Shown here: one piece after another, positions 31,889 to 39,901 of the stretch
Layout: each line of letters begins with the position of its first letter
Position numbering within the stretch: the first letter of the stretch is position 1
NCBI GenBank assembly: GCA_964390905.1
Contig: CAYMLO010000042.1
Coordinates: 1-64,000, forward strand
DNA from: JAFGLZ01 sp964390905
Lineage (GTDB): Bacteria; Planctomycetota; Phycisphaerae; UBA1845; JAFGLZ01
Direction of reading: 5' to 3'
DNA: 64,000 nucleotides
The notes under the pieces: model-generated
The model's database searches: none
What the model was told of the DNA's origin: nothing
The model's input: only the letters and a program-made list of their open reading frames with translations
Made by a program: the position numbers and the translations under genes

Positions 31889-33262
31889 GTGACTACCTCT
31901 CGCAGGGAGTTCATGGCGACGGCTGGCGCGACGGCCTTTGTCGCCGCCGCCGGGGGTAACGCCGCGACCGGTGTGGCGAGCGAACGGCCCGCGCTGCCGC
32001 AGGTCTCGTGGCGTCGGGACGTGCCGGTTCGCTATGAGGCGGACGTCGCCGTGGTTGGCGGGGGGATCGCGGGCGTATCGGCCGCGTGCGCGGCGGCGCG
32101 GTCCGGTGCGAAGGTCATCCTCGTGGAGCGGTTTGCGGTGACGGGCGGGAACTGCACCGTAGGCGGCGTCGCGTCCTTCTGCGGGGAGACGGCAGGACAG
32201 GGCGAGGTCTTCGACGCAATCATCGCCGATCTGGAGAAGTTCGACGCGGTTGCGCCGTACCGCCCGTATCCCCAGGCGGACAATCGTATCTTCGATCATG
32301 AGATCCTGGCCGTCGTGCTTCAGGAGCTGCTCATCCGTCGCGGCGTGAAGCTGCTGCTGCACACGCGGTTCGTCGACGTATGCGTGGCCGACGGTCGTAT
32401 CACGGAGTGCATCATCTGCGGCAAGTCGGGGCCCGAGGCGCTGCGGGCCAAGCAGTTCGTCGACTGTACCGGAGAGGCGGAGGTGGCCCGCGCGTCGGGT
32501 TTCAAGACCATCAAGGGCCGGCCGGAGGACGGGTGCCAGCTGCCGATGTCCCTGATGTACTTCGTTCGCCACGTGCCGAAGAACAAGCGTCGCACCCAGG
32601 TGCCTGAAGGCTGGTTCGAGGCGTTCGGTCGTCGGGAGGACCTGCCGATGACGAGCGTCTGGCCGAACGGACCGGGTGGCAACGCCCTGAAGATCAAGAT
32701 CCCGATGTTCGACGCCACGGATACGGAGGGCCTGACCCGAGCCGAGATCCGCGCCCGCAGGCGGATGATGGCCGTGCTGGACTACTACCAGCGGGTCGAG
32801 AAGCGACCGTGGCTGCTGGATCACTGCTCGCCGCAGATCGGCATTCGCGAGGGGCAGCGCGTGGTCGGGGATTATGTGCTGACGGTGGCCGACCTGCGTG
32901 CAGCCAGACGGTTCGACGACGCGGTTGCGCGCGGGGTGTACCCTTTGGACGCCCACAAGCCGGACGACGACAAGCGGACGTACATTCTGTCCGCGAAGGA
33001 ACGAACGGTCCCGCCGTATCAGATCCCGCTGCGGAGTCTGCTGGCGAAGGACGGGCGAAACTTGATGGCGGCGGGGCGGTGCTTCTCGGCGGACCAGTTG
33101 GCATTGTCGTCGGCGCGGGTGACGACGTCGTGCTCGATGATGGGCCAGGCGGCGGGGATCGCGGCGGCGATGGGCGTGGCGCGGAACTGCGACCCGCGCG
33201 AGCTGAACGCGTCTGATGTCCGGAAGGTTGTCGAACAGCGCGGTGGCAAGCTGGCGGTCTAG
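31889..33262 (+). CDS. Tat-exported FAD-dependent oxidoreductase
   Basis: The GTG at 31889 has GAGGAGG eight bases upstream and opens directly with a Tat signal (TTSRREFMATAGATAFVAAAGG), giving 457 residues; the open frame further upstream is not coding-like. The dinucleotide-binding motif is VAVVGGGIAGVSAACAAARSG with VILVERFAVTGGNCTVGG, as in the FAD_oxidored (PF12831) group. Later blocks are KQFVDCTGEAEVARASG and GRNLMAAGRCFSADQLA, followed by the SCSMMGQAAG FAD contact. Family members in polysaccharide-degrading planctomycetes are abundant but biochemically obscure, perhaps oxidising sugars. It is followed after 51 bases by an SGNH hydrolase gene on the same strand. Confidence 0.88.
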   Translation: MTTSRREFMATAGATAFVAAAGGNAATGVASERPALPQVSWRRDVPVRYEADVAVVGGGIAGVSAACAAARSGAKVILVERFAVTGGNCTVGGVASFCGETAGQGEVFDAIIADLEKFDAVAPYRPYPQADNRIFDHEILAVVLQELLIRRGVKLLLHTRFVDVCVADGRITECIICGKSGPEALRAKQFVDCTGEAEVARASGFKTIKGRPEDGCQLPMSLMYFVRHVPKNKRRTQVPEGWFEAFGRREDLPMTSVWPNGPGGNALKIKIPMFDATDTEGLTRAEIRARRRMMAVLDYYQRVEKRPWLLDHCSPQIGIREGQRVVGDYVLTVADLRAARRFDDAVARGVYPLDAHKPDDDKRTYILSAKERTVPPYQIPLRSLLAKDGRNLMAAGRCFSADQLALSSARVTTSCSMMGQAAGIAAAMGVARNCDPRELNASDVRKVVEQRGGKLAV

Positions 33263-33313
33263 GCGGGTCATTCTGGCCGGGTGGTTGACGTACCAGAAAG
33301 GAGCGAGGGACGC

Positions 33314-34675
33314 ATGTTGGCAGCTTGTGTGAGCATGGTGGCCATGTCGTTGGCAGCGGATGCCTCAGGGCCGCAGGGCGCAAAGCCCGAGCAGGAGGAA
33401 GTGATTCGCGTGAAAACGAAAGGCAAGAACCCCAACGTGATCGATGGGCTGGACATCATCTGCCAGGCGCGGTCGGTGACGGTGACGGCGGGCCGGTGTC
33501 GGGTCGGGTCCAAGACGGTGAACGTCAGTGAGACGCAGTTGGCGGTGGATCCTGCCGAGACGGTGGGCGTCGTCGACGAACGACACCGGATCAGCGACGA
33601 GAAGGTGAATTCATGGCGAGGCGGCACGCGGCTGCGGGCCGGTCGCGATCCGTATCGCGTCATGCCCGGCCAGTTGGTGGCAGACAGCGTGGTCGTCCGT
33701 GCCGAGGTCGACGGGAAGGTCACGTGCTTTGCGCGCGATAAGGACTATTACCTCGACCCCTTCTGGGGCGCGCTATGCCGCCTGCTCGAGGGGCGGATCA
33801 AGAAGAAGCAGCTTGTGACGATCAGCTACGTCTACAGCCTGCGCCGGGTCGATCGCATCGAGGTCCTGCCCGATGGCACGCTGACGGTGCGTCGCGGACG
33901 CCCGAAGGTGGACTGCCCGCCTATGCCGCGCAAGACGAAGGGGGCTGTGACGCTGGCGACGGTCTATCGGGGCTATCACGCACACCGGGTAGAGGCAACG
34001 GACGTCTACGTCGTCAACGAGGCGAAGGCCACCGCGGTGGCGTCGCCCGACCTGAAGCCGGTGGCCGGAACGCTGGCGAAGCTTCGGAGCGGCAAGCCGG
34101 TCACGATCGTCTGCTGGGGCGACAGCGTGACGGTGGGGGGCGATGCGAGTCGGCCCGAGAAGCGGTACGTAGACCTTCTTGGTGCACGGCTGCAGAGGCG
34201 TTTCGGCGACAGCAAGATCAAGGTGATCAACGCGGGCATCGGCGGGACCAGCACGCATGGCCGTCTGAAGGCCTACGCCAAGGAGGTCCTGGCGCACAAA
34301 CCGGATCTGATCACGGTCGAGTTCGTGAACGACATGGGATTGCCCGCCAAGACGCTGCGGGCCAACTGGCGAAGCGCGATCGCGCAGGCCCGCCAGATCG
34401 GCGCGGAATTCGTCATCATCACGCCGCACTACGTGATGCCGTCCTGGATGAGCAAGGAGCACCCGCGGGGGCCCGAGACGCGTCGCAACTGCAAACTGCT
34501 GCGCGAACTCGCAGACGAAGAGAAGGTCGGCCTGGCCGACGCGGCGCGGCGATGGGAGCTGCTGGAGTATGCGGGGATTCCCTATGAGATCCTGCTGATG
34601 AACGGGATCAACCACCCCGACGATCGGGGACACGCCATCTTCGTGGACGAGTTGATGCGCCTGTTCCCGAAGTAG
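33314..34675 (+). CDS. Exported SGNH/GDSL hydrolase with N-terminal beta domain
   Basis: The ATG at 33314 has AAAGGAG upstream and gives 453 residues with a short signal (MLAACVSMVAMSLAADA). Residues 20-250 form a beta-rich domain without a clear match. The SGNH catalytic blocks follow: VCWGDSVTVGG (nucleophile Ser), NAGIGGTSTHGR (oxyanion Gly), VEFVNDMG (Asn) and NGINHPDDRGH (Asp-x-x-His region). It would act as an esterase, possibly removing acetyl groups from glycans. It sits directly downstream of the FAD oxidoreductase and is probably co-transcribed. It converges on a Nudix gene. Confidence 0.85.
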   Translation: MLAACVSMVAMSLAADASGPQGAKPEQEEVIRVKTKGKNPNVIDGLDIICQARSVTVTAGRCRVGSKTVNVSETQLAVDPAETVGVVDERHRISDEKVNSWRGGTRLRAGRDPYRVMPGQLVADSVVVRAEVDGKVTCFARDKDYYLDPFWGALCRLLEGRIKKKQLVTISYVYSLRRVDRIEVLPDGTLTVRRGRPKVDCPPMPRKTKGAVTLATVYRGYHAHRVEATDVYVVNEAKATAVASPDLKPVAGTLAKLRSGKPVTIVCWGDSVTVGGDASRPEKRYVDLLGARLQRRFGDSKIKVINAGIGGTSTHGRLKAYAKEVLAHKPDLITVEFVNDMGLPAKTLRANWRSAIAQARQIGAEFVIITPHYVMPSWMSKEHPRGPETRRNCKLLRELADEEKVGLADAARRWELLEYAGIPYEILLMNGINHPDDRGHAIFVDELMRLFPK

Positions 34676-34703
34676 GGTCGCCGATCGCTGCGTGCCTTGA
34701 GGC

Positions 34704-35138
34704 TCAGGAGTGCTCTGGCTGCGTGAAGTCTGACGGGGTGAGGGCTTCGAAGACTCGCTTGAGCCCCTGATCACTCAACCTGTCCTGCGCGTCGGCGAGC
34801 GACAACCACTCGCGGCGCCGGAGCGCTCCTTCCTGCCACGTTTCGAGGACCTCCCGCACCTCCAAGAGGTACACTGCGACGATGCAGGTCCCTCCCCACT
34901 TGTCGTAGTGGTACTCGCCTATCGGCTCGGTCCCCACAACACCCGTGACGCCGGCCTCTTCCAGTGCCTCCTGTGCAGCCGACTCTGCAGGCGAGAGGTC
35001 CGGTTCCACGATGCCCTTCGGGATGATCCAGCGCTTCTGGCTCGAGGAGGTGACCAACAACACTTCGACCTGGCACCCCTTCCGCCGAAACGGGATCACG
35101 CCCGACTGGTTGTACCAACTTGGGGGTTTCTTGCTCAA
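34704..35138 (-). CDS. Nudix hydrolase
   Basis: I place the start at the TTG at 35138, which has GGAG eight bases upstream and yields 144 residues, the normal size. An ATG at 35285 would add 49 low-complexity residues. The fold is visible as SGVIPFRRKGCQVEVLLVTS, WIIPKGIVEPDLSPAESAAQEALEEAGV and GEYHYDKWGGTCIVAVYLLEV. The Nudix box keeps the EALEEAG helix, but the first conserved Glu of the GX5E part is replaced (GIVEPDL), as in diphosphoinositol-phosphatase-like members with IIPKG. The substrate is unknown. It looks like an unrelated housekeeping gene inside the sugar region. Confidence 0.8.
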   Translation of the reverse strand: MSKKPPSWYNQSGVIPFRRKGCQVEVLLVTSSSQKRWIIPKGIVEPDLSPAESAAQEALEEAGVTGVVGTEPIGEYHYDKWGGTCIVAVYLLEVREVLETWQEGALRRREWLSLADAQDRLSDQGLKRVFEALTPSDFTQPEHS

Positions 35139-35369
35139 TGACTGCGCTCCTGCGACATCCGCTGCCGTCGTTCGTTCGGCCCGTTGATCTGTTGCGCGTG
35201 TATCGTACCGCGCGTTCCCCTGAGCTGACGAGAGGCTGACGGCAGGCGACGAGGCGACCGCGCTGCCATTCGGCGGTGTTGACATCCTGCGATTTCCACA
35301 GTAGGTGCTGCTAGCAGCCGTTGCGCAGGACAAGGGACCGGAGGGGAGCGAAGAACGAGAGGGATCGGG

Positions 35370-36158
35370 ATGACGGCCAAGTCCAAGACAGTGCTGATCA
35401 CGGGGGCGTCGAGTGGGATTGGGGCGACGTTCGCGCGCCATCTGGCGGCTGGGGGTACGCATCTGATTCTGGTCGCGCGACGAAGCGAGCGACTGAATGC
35501 GCTGGCCGAGGAGCTCGGCGATCAGTGCGGCGCCACGGCCGAGGCGCTCGCGGCGGACCTGTCGACGCCCGAGGGGACGGCGTGCGTGGAAGATCGGATC
35601 GCGTCACTTCCGCATCTGGACGTGCTGATCAACAACGCCGGTTTCGGCACGCGGACGCACTTCGCCAAGATTGATCTGGCCATGCACGTCGACATGATCA
35701 ACGTTCATGTGACGGCCAGCGTGCGTCTGGCGCGCGTGGCCTTGCCCGCGATGATGGAGCGCCGCCGCGGAGATATCGTCAACGTCTCGTCGATGGCCGG
35801 CTTCCTGGCGATGCCGTACACTGTGACGTACTGCGCGACCAAGGCGTATCTGATCACGTTTTCCGAGGGGCTTGCCAAGGAACTGACCGGCACGGGCGTG
35901 CGCGTTCAGGCCCTGTGTCCGGGGTTCACTTACACGGAGTTTCACGATCAGCCTGAGTTCGAGAACTTCGATCGGTCATTCGTGTCCAAGCGTCTGTGGA
36001 TGTCGGCCGACGACGTGGTGGCCGAGTCCTTGCGGGCACTCGAGAAGAACGAGTCAGTTTGCGTGCCGGGCCGGCTGAACCGCACGCTCCTGCGCTTCCA
36101 GCGCAGTCCGATCGGCCCGCTCTTGTTGCGGATGGCCGCCAAGAAGCGCTGGGAGTGA
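35370..36158 (+). CDS. Short-chain dehydrogenase/reductase
   Basis: This is a 262-residue classical SDR: cofactor motif TVLITGASSGIGATFARHLA, NNAG in VLINNAGFGT, catalytic Ser in IVNVSSMAGFLAMPY, and YxxxK in YCATKAY. PGFTYTEF follows. An Arg pair after the first strand (LVARRSERL) suggests NADP(H). The C-terminal 40 residues are basic (FQRSPIGPLLLRMAAKKRWE), as in DltE-like SDRs. The substrate cannot be deduced. A lactonase gene starts about 75 bases downstream, so oxidation of a sugar to a lactone followed by ring opening is a possible but untested link. Confidence 0.9.
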   Translation: MTAKSKTVLITGASSGIGATFARHLAAGGTHLILVARRSERLNALAEELGDQCGATAEALAADLSTPEGTACVEDRIASLPHLDVLINNAGFGTRTHFAKIDLAMHVDMINVHVTASVRLARVALPAMMERRRGDIVNVSSMAGFLAMPYTVTYCATKAYLITFSEGLAKELTGTGVRVQALCPGFTYTEFHDQPEFENFDRSFVSKRLWMSADDVVAESLRALEKNESVCVPGRLNRTLLRFQRSPIGPLLLRMAAKKRWE

Positions 36159-36234
36159 TTGCCGTCGTCGGGTCCGGCGGCGGCAGCGGGGCGTGAGGAT
36201 GCACTGTCGCGAGTGCGACGTGGGAGGATCTCAA

Positions 36235-37497
36235 TTGAATCGATTCCTTTCCTATCTGGTGGCGGTCGCCTGGCTATTGCCCATGTCGGCGCTAGCTGAC
36301 GTATCTGCAGGCGGCGCTGTCGGGCGGCTTGGGGGGAGTTCCGTGATGGGCAGCCAGGCACAACCGAAAGGCACCGCGCGGGCGCGGAACGGACGGAGGA
36401 GGTCTTCGATGCGTTTCTATGTCGGGACGTACACACGTGGTCCGAGCAAGGGCATCTATCTTTGCCGCATGGACGTCGCCACGGGCAAGTTGGCCTTCAC
36501 CGGGGAAACCGCCGAGGCGAAGAACCCCTCGTTTCTGGCCCTGCACCCGAGCGGAAGGTATCTGTACGCCGTCAGCGAGATCGATCGCCATGAGGGTCGG
36601 TCCTGCGGCGGGGTCAGTGCGTTCGCGATCCATGCCGAGACGGGCGGCCTGACGCCCTTGAATCAGCAGCCCTCCGAGGGAACGAATCCCTGTCACCTGG
36701 TCGTCGATGCGACGGGGAAGTACGTCCTTGTGGCGAACTACAGCAGCGGTTCGGTGGCCGCGCTGCCCATCAAGAAGGACGGTCACGTGGACACGGCGAG
36801 CGACGCGGTTCAGCACGAGGGCGGCAGCGTGAACGCCTCGCGGCAGAAGGGCCCGCACGCGCATTCGATCACGCTGGACCCGGCCAATCGCTACGCCTTC
36901 GCGGCGGATCTGGGCATGGACAAGGTCATGATCTATCGACTCGACGCGGCGCGCGGCAAGCTCGTCCCGAACGATCCGCCCTGGGCCCGTACGAAACCCG
37001 GCGCGGGGCCGAGGCATTTCGCGTTCCACCCCAGCGCCAAGTACGCCTACGTGATCAATGAGCTGGACTCCACGATGGTGGCCTTCGCCTACGACGGTTC
37101 GAAAGGAGCGCTCGCCGAGATCCAGACGGCGCCGACGCTGCCGGAGGGCTGGGAGGGCACGAACTACTGTGCCGACGTGCACGTTGATCCTGGCGGCAAG
37201 TTCCTCTATGGCTCCAACCGTGGACATGACAGCATTGTCATTTATGAAATTGACCCCTCGAAAGGTACATTGGCCTTCCGAGGTCACGCACCGACGCTGG
37301 GCAAGGCGCCACGGAACTTCGCCATCGACCCAACCGGCACGTTCTTGCTGGCTGCGAATCAGGATTCCGACAACATCGTCGTGTTCCGGATCGACCCGGC
37401 GACCGGTATGCCTACGCCCACTGGGCACACGCTGGACCTTCCCAAGCCGGTCTGCATCAAGTTCGCTGTGAGGGGAGATCGGGGCGCGAATGGCTAG
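36235..37497 (+). CDS. Lactonase-family seven-bladed beta-propeller (6-phosphogluconolactonase-like)
   Basis: The TTG at 36235 follows GGGAGG by seven bases and gives 420 residues with a signal peptide (LNRFLSYLVAVAWLLPMSALAD). A second good start, ATG at 36409 behind GGAGGAGG, begins exactly at the domain (MRFYVGTYTRGPSKGIYL) and would make a cytoplasmic form. The propeller repeats are NPSFLALHPSGRYLYAVSE, NPCHLVVDATGKYVLVANY, HAHSITLDPANRYAFAADL, RHFAFHPSAKYAYVINEL, and RNFAIDPTGTFLLAANQ. The family hydrolyses sugar lactones. Export versus cytosolic use hinges on the start, which the sequence does not settle. Confidence 0.86.
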   Translation: MNRFLSYLVAVAWLLPMSALADVSAGGAVGRLGGSSVMGSQAQPKGTARARNGRRRSSMRFYVGTYTRGPSKGIYLCRMDVATGKLAFTGETAEAKNPSFLALHPSGRYLYAVSEIDRHEGRSCGGVSAFAIHAETGGLTPLNQQPSEGTNPCHLVVDATGKYVLVANYSSGSVAALPIKKDGHVDTASDAVQHEGGSVNASRQKGPHAHSITLDPANRYAFAADLGMDKVMIYRLDAARGKLVPNDPPWARTKPGAGPRHFAFHPSAKYAYVINELDSTMVAFAYDGSKGALAEIQTAPTLPEGWEGTNYCADVHVDPGGKFLYGSNRGHDSIVIYEIDPSKGTLAFRGHAPTLGKAPRNFAIDPTGTFLLAANQDSDNIVVFRIDPATGMPTPTGHTLDLPKPVCIKFAVRGDRGANG

Positions 37498-37642
37498 CGG
37501 GAGTTGGCGGCGCCTACAGGGGGGGCGCGACACCTTCGAAACACACGGTGGGTTTCGGCGCGCAAGTCCCTTGTCCGCCACCTATGCGCTGCGTAGAATT
37601 CTTTAGAGAGGAGACCCAGTTGGCTTTCGTCTGGGCAGCGCT

Positions 37643-37747
37643 TCGTCCCCGACTGGTCGACCGGGGACACATGGTGCGAGGGGACCCTCCTCCCCTCCCT
37701 CCTCCTCCCACGGAACCCACGTGTCCCCGGTCGACGGGTCGGGGCGA
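37643..37747. repeat. Long imperfect inverted repeat with G-rich loop (MITE/REP-like)
   Basis: Arms at 37643-37674 and 37717-37747 pair over about 31 bases with a few mismatches; the core GTCGACCGGGGACAC is perfect. The 42-base loop is polypyrimidine. Its minus strand has four runs of at least three G (positions about 37709 down to 37683) with short spacers, a possible G-quadruplex. It fills the gene-free 310-base space between the lactonase and beta-helix genes. No T tract follows the stem. Confidence 0.7.
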
Positions 37748-37807
37748 CCATTCGGGCCACTACAGACTTCCGGAGTGCATTGTAGCGTAGCTTTTTGGCC
37801 GAGTGTC

Positions 37808-39712
37808 TCAGTTCGCGCTGATTTCCGGGACCCCTTCGCTCAGGCAGAACGTCGTGTCCTTGACCTCTGCGTCTTCCCGCTTCATCCCCTCAAGAAAGAC
37901 GCCTGCCTTGATGTCTTGCCGTCGGTCGATGACCGTGTTCCGTTCCAGGACGACGTTCTTGCACCAGCGTAGGTGGATGGGGCATCGCTTGCGGTTCCCT
38001 CGCGGATTCTCGACCCGTCCCGCGCGGATCACGTTTCCCCTGATCCGGACGTCTCGGGCGTTGCTCAGGAACATGCCGTTCCCGTATCCCAGGGATTCGA
38101 TGGTGTTGTTCTCGATGAGGACGTCGCGGATCAACTGATCGGTCCCAGGCTGTGTGCCCGACACCATCATGACAAGTCCCGTATTCCGCCCGCAATTCAC
38201 GACGCGATTGCCGCGGATGACCACATGCTCAGGTATGGGACCCTCCCAGAACTGCGTGTCATTTGACATCGCGATGGGGTGTCCGCCCACATCGTTGATG
38301 ATGTTCGCTTCGATGACCCCGCCGGTGCGCAGCAACATGGCGTTGCGGGTCTGGTATTGGAAGCGGTTGTTCCGAATGATGTACCCCGCGCCGGAACGGC
38401 TGAGGTTGAAGAACTGCGTGGCCGTCTTGTCTCGTGCGTTCTTGCCGGCCACGACACCGGCCAGCGCGCGGTCGAGCGTGATGACCCGATCATGGCCTCG
38501 CCCGCACTCGACGTTTTGCACCTTGGCTCGACCGATTTTCCGGGCGTCTACGGTGGGTAGGGCAATCATCTCATCGCCGACGTCGATGGGATGGATGTAC
38601 CAGGCGATCGCCGCGGATCGCACGGCGAACGTTCGATCGGAGATGACCTTCGTGACCACCTCAGCCATGCAGCTGATGTTGATGCTGTCATCGAACAGCC
38701 CCTCGAAGTAACAGCTCTCGATGATGGGCCCGACGCGGTTGTTCTTGCAGTGCATACCGTCGGAGAGGCTGGCGGTCAATCGATCGGTGCCGGGCTTCAG
38801 CAGGATGTTGTAGTTCCGGATCGTGATTCGGCCGCGGTTATCCGTGAGCGCTATGGACCCGTTGGGCGAGCAGTACTGACGGATGTTCTCGAGCAGGCAG
38901 TCCTCGCTGTTCACGATGCGGATGTTCGCAACGGACAGGCCTTTCAGCTTTCGGTTACGCTGCCACGGGCTGTAGCGGACTCGAAAGACGAAGCGGTCGC
39001 CGTGGGCGATGTGCGCGACCTTCGGACGGAAGTCGCCTCGAGCCGTGATCCGGAAGGCCCGACGCTGTTCTGGCAATCGGTCGACTGCGTCGATCATGAT
39101 GTGACCGATCTTGAGCGGCCAGGCCGTCCCGGGTCGCCGGGGATGGAACAGCACCCCGAACCGCCACGCCGACCAGCCGACGTTGATGTAGTTCGCCTGC
39201 ATCCACTGTTGGGAGGGAGGATCTGGATAGCCGTCGTAGAGGCGGACATCGAAGGTGCCCTGCTTGGCGTCGACCCGCACGACCTCGCCCTGCGTGAAGG
39301 GCAATGGGTCGTAGTCGATATCCAGCCCACGAATGGCACACCGCTGGCTCTTGTGGATGATGAAGGCCCTGGCGTTGGGATGGACGAGCAAAACGGCCCC
39401 GTTGCCCTCGATCGTGAGGTCTTTGGCGCCGTCGATGTCGAGGGCCTCCCAGCGGTCAGACCGCGGGCCGATTCGGTAGGTCTTGTGTCCGTCGAGGATG
39501 ACCTTCGCACGCCGCCCACACGCGACCGCGGCACTGATGGCCTTGCGAATGGCGGGGCCGTCGTCCGTCTTGCCGTCGCCTGCTGCGCCGAAGTCCTTGG
39601 CGTAGAAGAAACGGCCCTCGCGTGCTTGCGAATGATTCCCTTGCGAGCCATCAGGCCGACCGAGGGCCATCGCAGAAAGCGCAACGGCGTGTACGAGTGC
39701 GACGGCGCGCAT
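37808..39712 (-). CDS. Exported right-handed parallel beta-helix protein (polysaccharide lyase/hydrolase-like)
   Basis: The ATG at 39712 opens a signal peptide (RAVALVHAVALSAMALG) and gives 634 residues. The Pectate_lyase_3-type start FYAKDFGAAGDGKTDDGPAIRKAI is followed by coil repeats rich in Asn, such as NRGRITIRNYNILL, GAGYIIRNNRFQYQTRNAML and DVRIRGNVIRAG. The block SDGMHCKNNRVGPIIESCYF then EGLFDDSINI carries a paired Asp like GH110-type alpha-galactosidases, so an exo-glycosidase is possible. Lyase, hydrolase or epimerase activity cannot be separated by eye. It lies in the glycan-degradation region and is transcribed away from the GH42-like gene. Confidence 0.82.
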   Translation of the reverse strand: MRAVALVHAVALSAMALGRPDGSQGNHSQAREGRFFYAKDFGAAGDGKTDDGPAIRKAISAAVACGRRAKVILDGHKTYRIGPRSDRWEALDIDGAKDLTIEGNGAVLLVHPNARAFIIHKSQRCAIRGLDIDYDPLPFTQGEVVRVDAKQGTFDVRLYDGYPDPPSQQWMQANYINVGWSAWRFGVLFHPRRPGTAWPLKIGHIMIDAVDRLPEQRRAFRITARGDFRPKVAHIAHGDRFVFRVRYSPWQRNRKLKGLSVANIRIVNSEDCLLENIRQYCSPNGSIALTDNRGRITIRNYNILLKPGTDRLTASLSDGMHCKNNRVGPIIESCYFEGLFDDSINISCMAEVVTKVISDRTFAVRSAAIAWYIHPIDVGDEMIALPTVDARKIGRAKVQNVECGRGHDRVITLDRALAGVVAGKNARDKTATQFFNLSRSGAGYIIRNNRFQYQTRNAMLLRTGGVIEANIINDVGGHPIAMSNDTQFWEGPIPEHVVIRGNRVVNCGRNTGLVMMVSGTQPGTDQLIRDVLIENNTIESLGYGNGMFLSNARDVRIRGNVIRAGRVENPRGNRKRCPIHLRWCKNVVLERNTVIDRRQDIKAGVFLEGMKREDAEVKDTTFCLSEGVPEISAN

Positions 39713-39846
39713 GACCCCAGATCTCCCTGGCCCGCCCGGATTTTCCCGGCCGATCCGGCTGGGGTCCAGTGCGAATCGTTCAGTTTGTCGGGAGGTGTGG
39801 TTTGGGGGCACCGGCGGAGACCGGCCGGCACACGATTCGCGACACC

Positions 39847-39855
39847 TGATACAAT
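39847..39855 (+). promoter_or_regulatory. Extended -10 promoter candidate of the GH42-like gene
   Basis: TGATACAAT is an extended -10 element 46 bases before the start at 39902. There is no clear -35, as is common with extended -10 promoters. Confidence 0.3.
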
Positions 39856-39901
39856 GCGCCGCGCGTCAGTGTGGCGCTGTCTTTCCTAGGAGCAATGCAC
39901 G

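Noticed and set aside
38591..39889. 432-residue plus-strand reading frame
   Set aside because: Shadow of the beta-helix gene; no signal peptide or domain.
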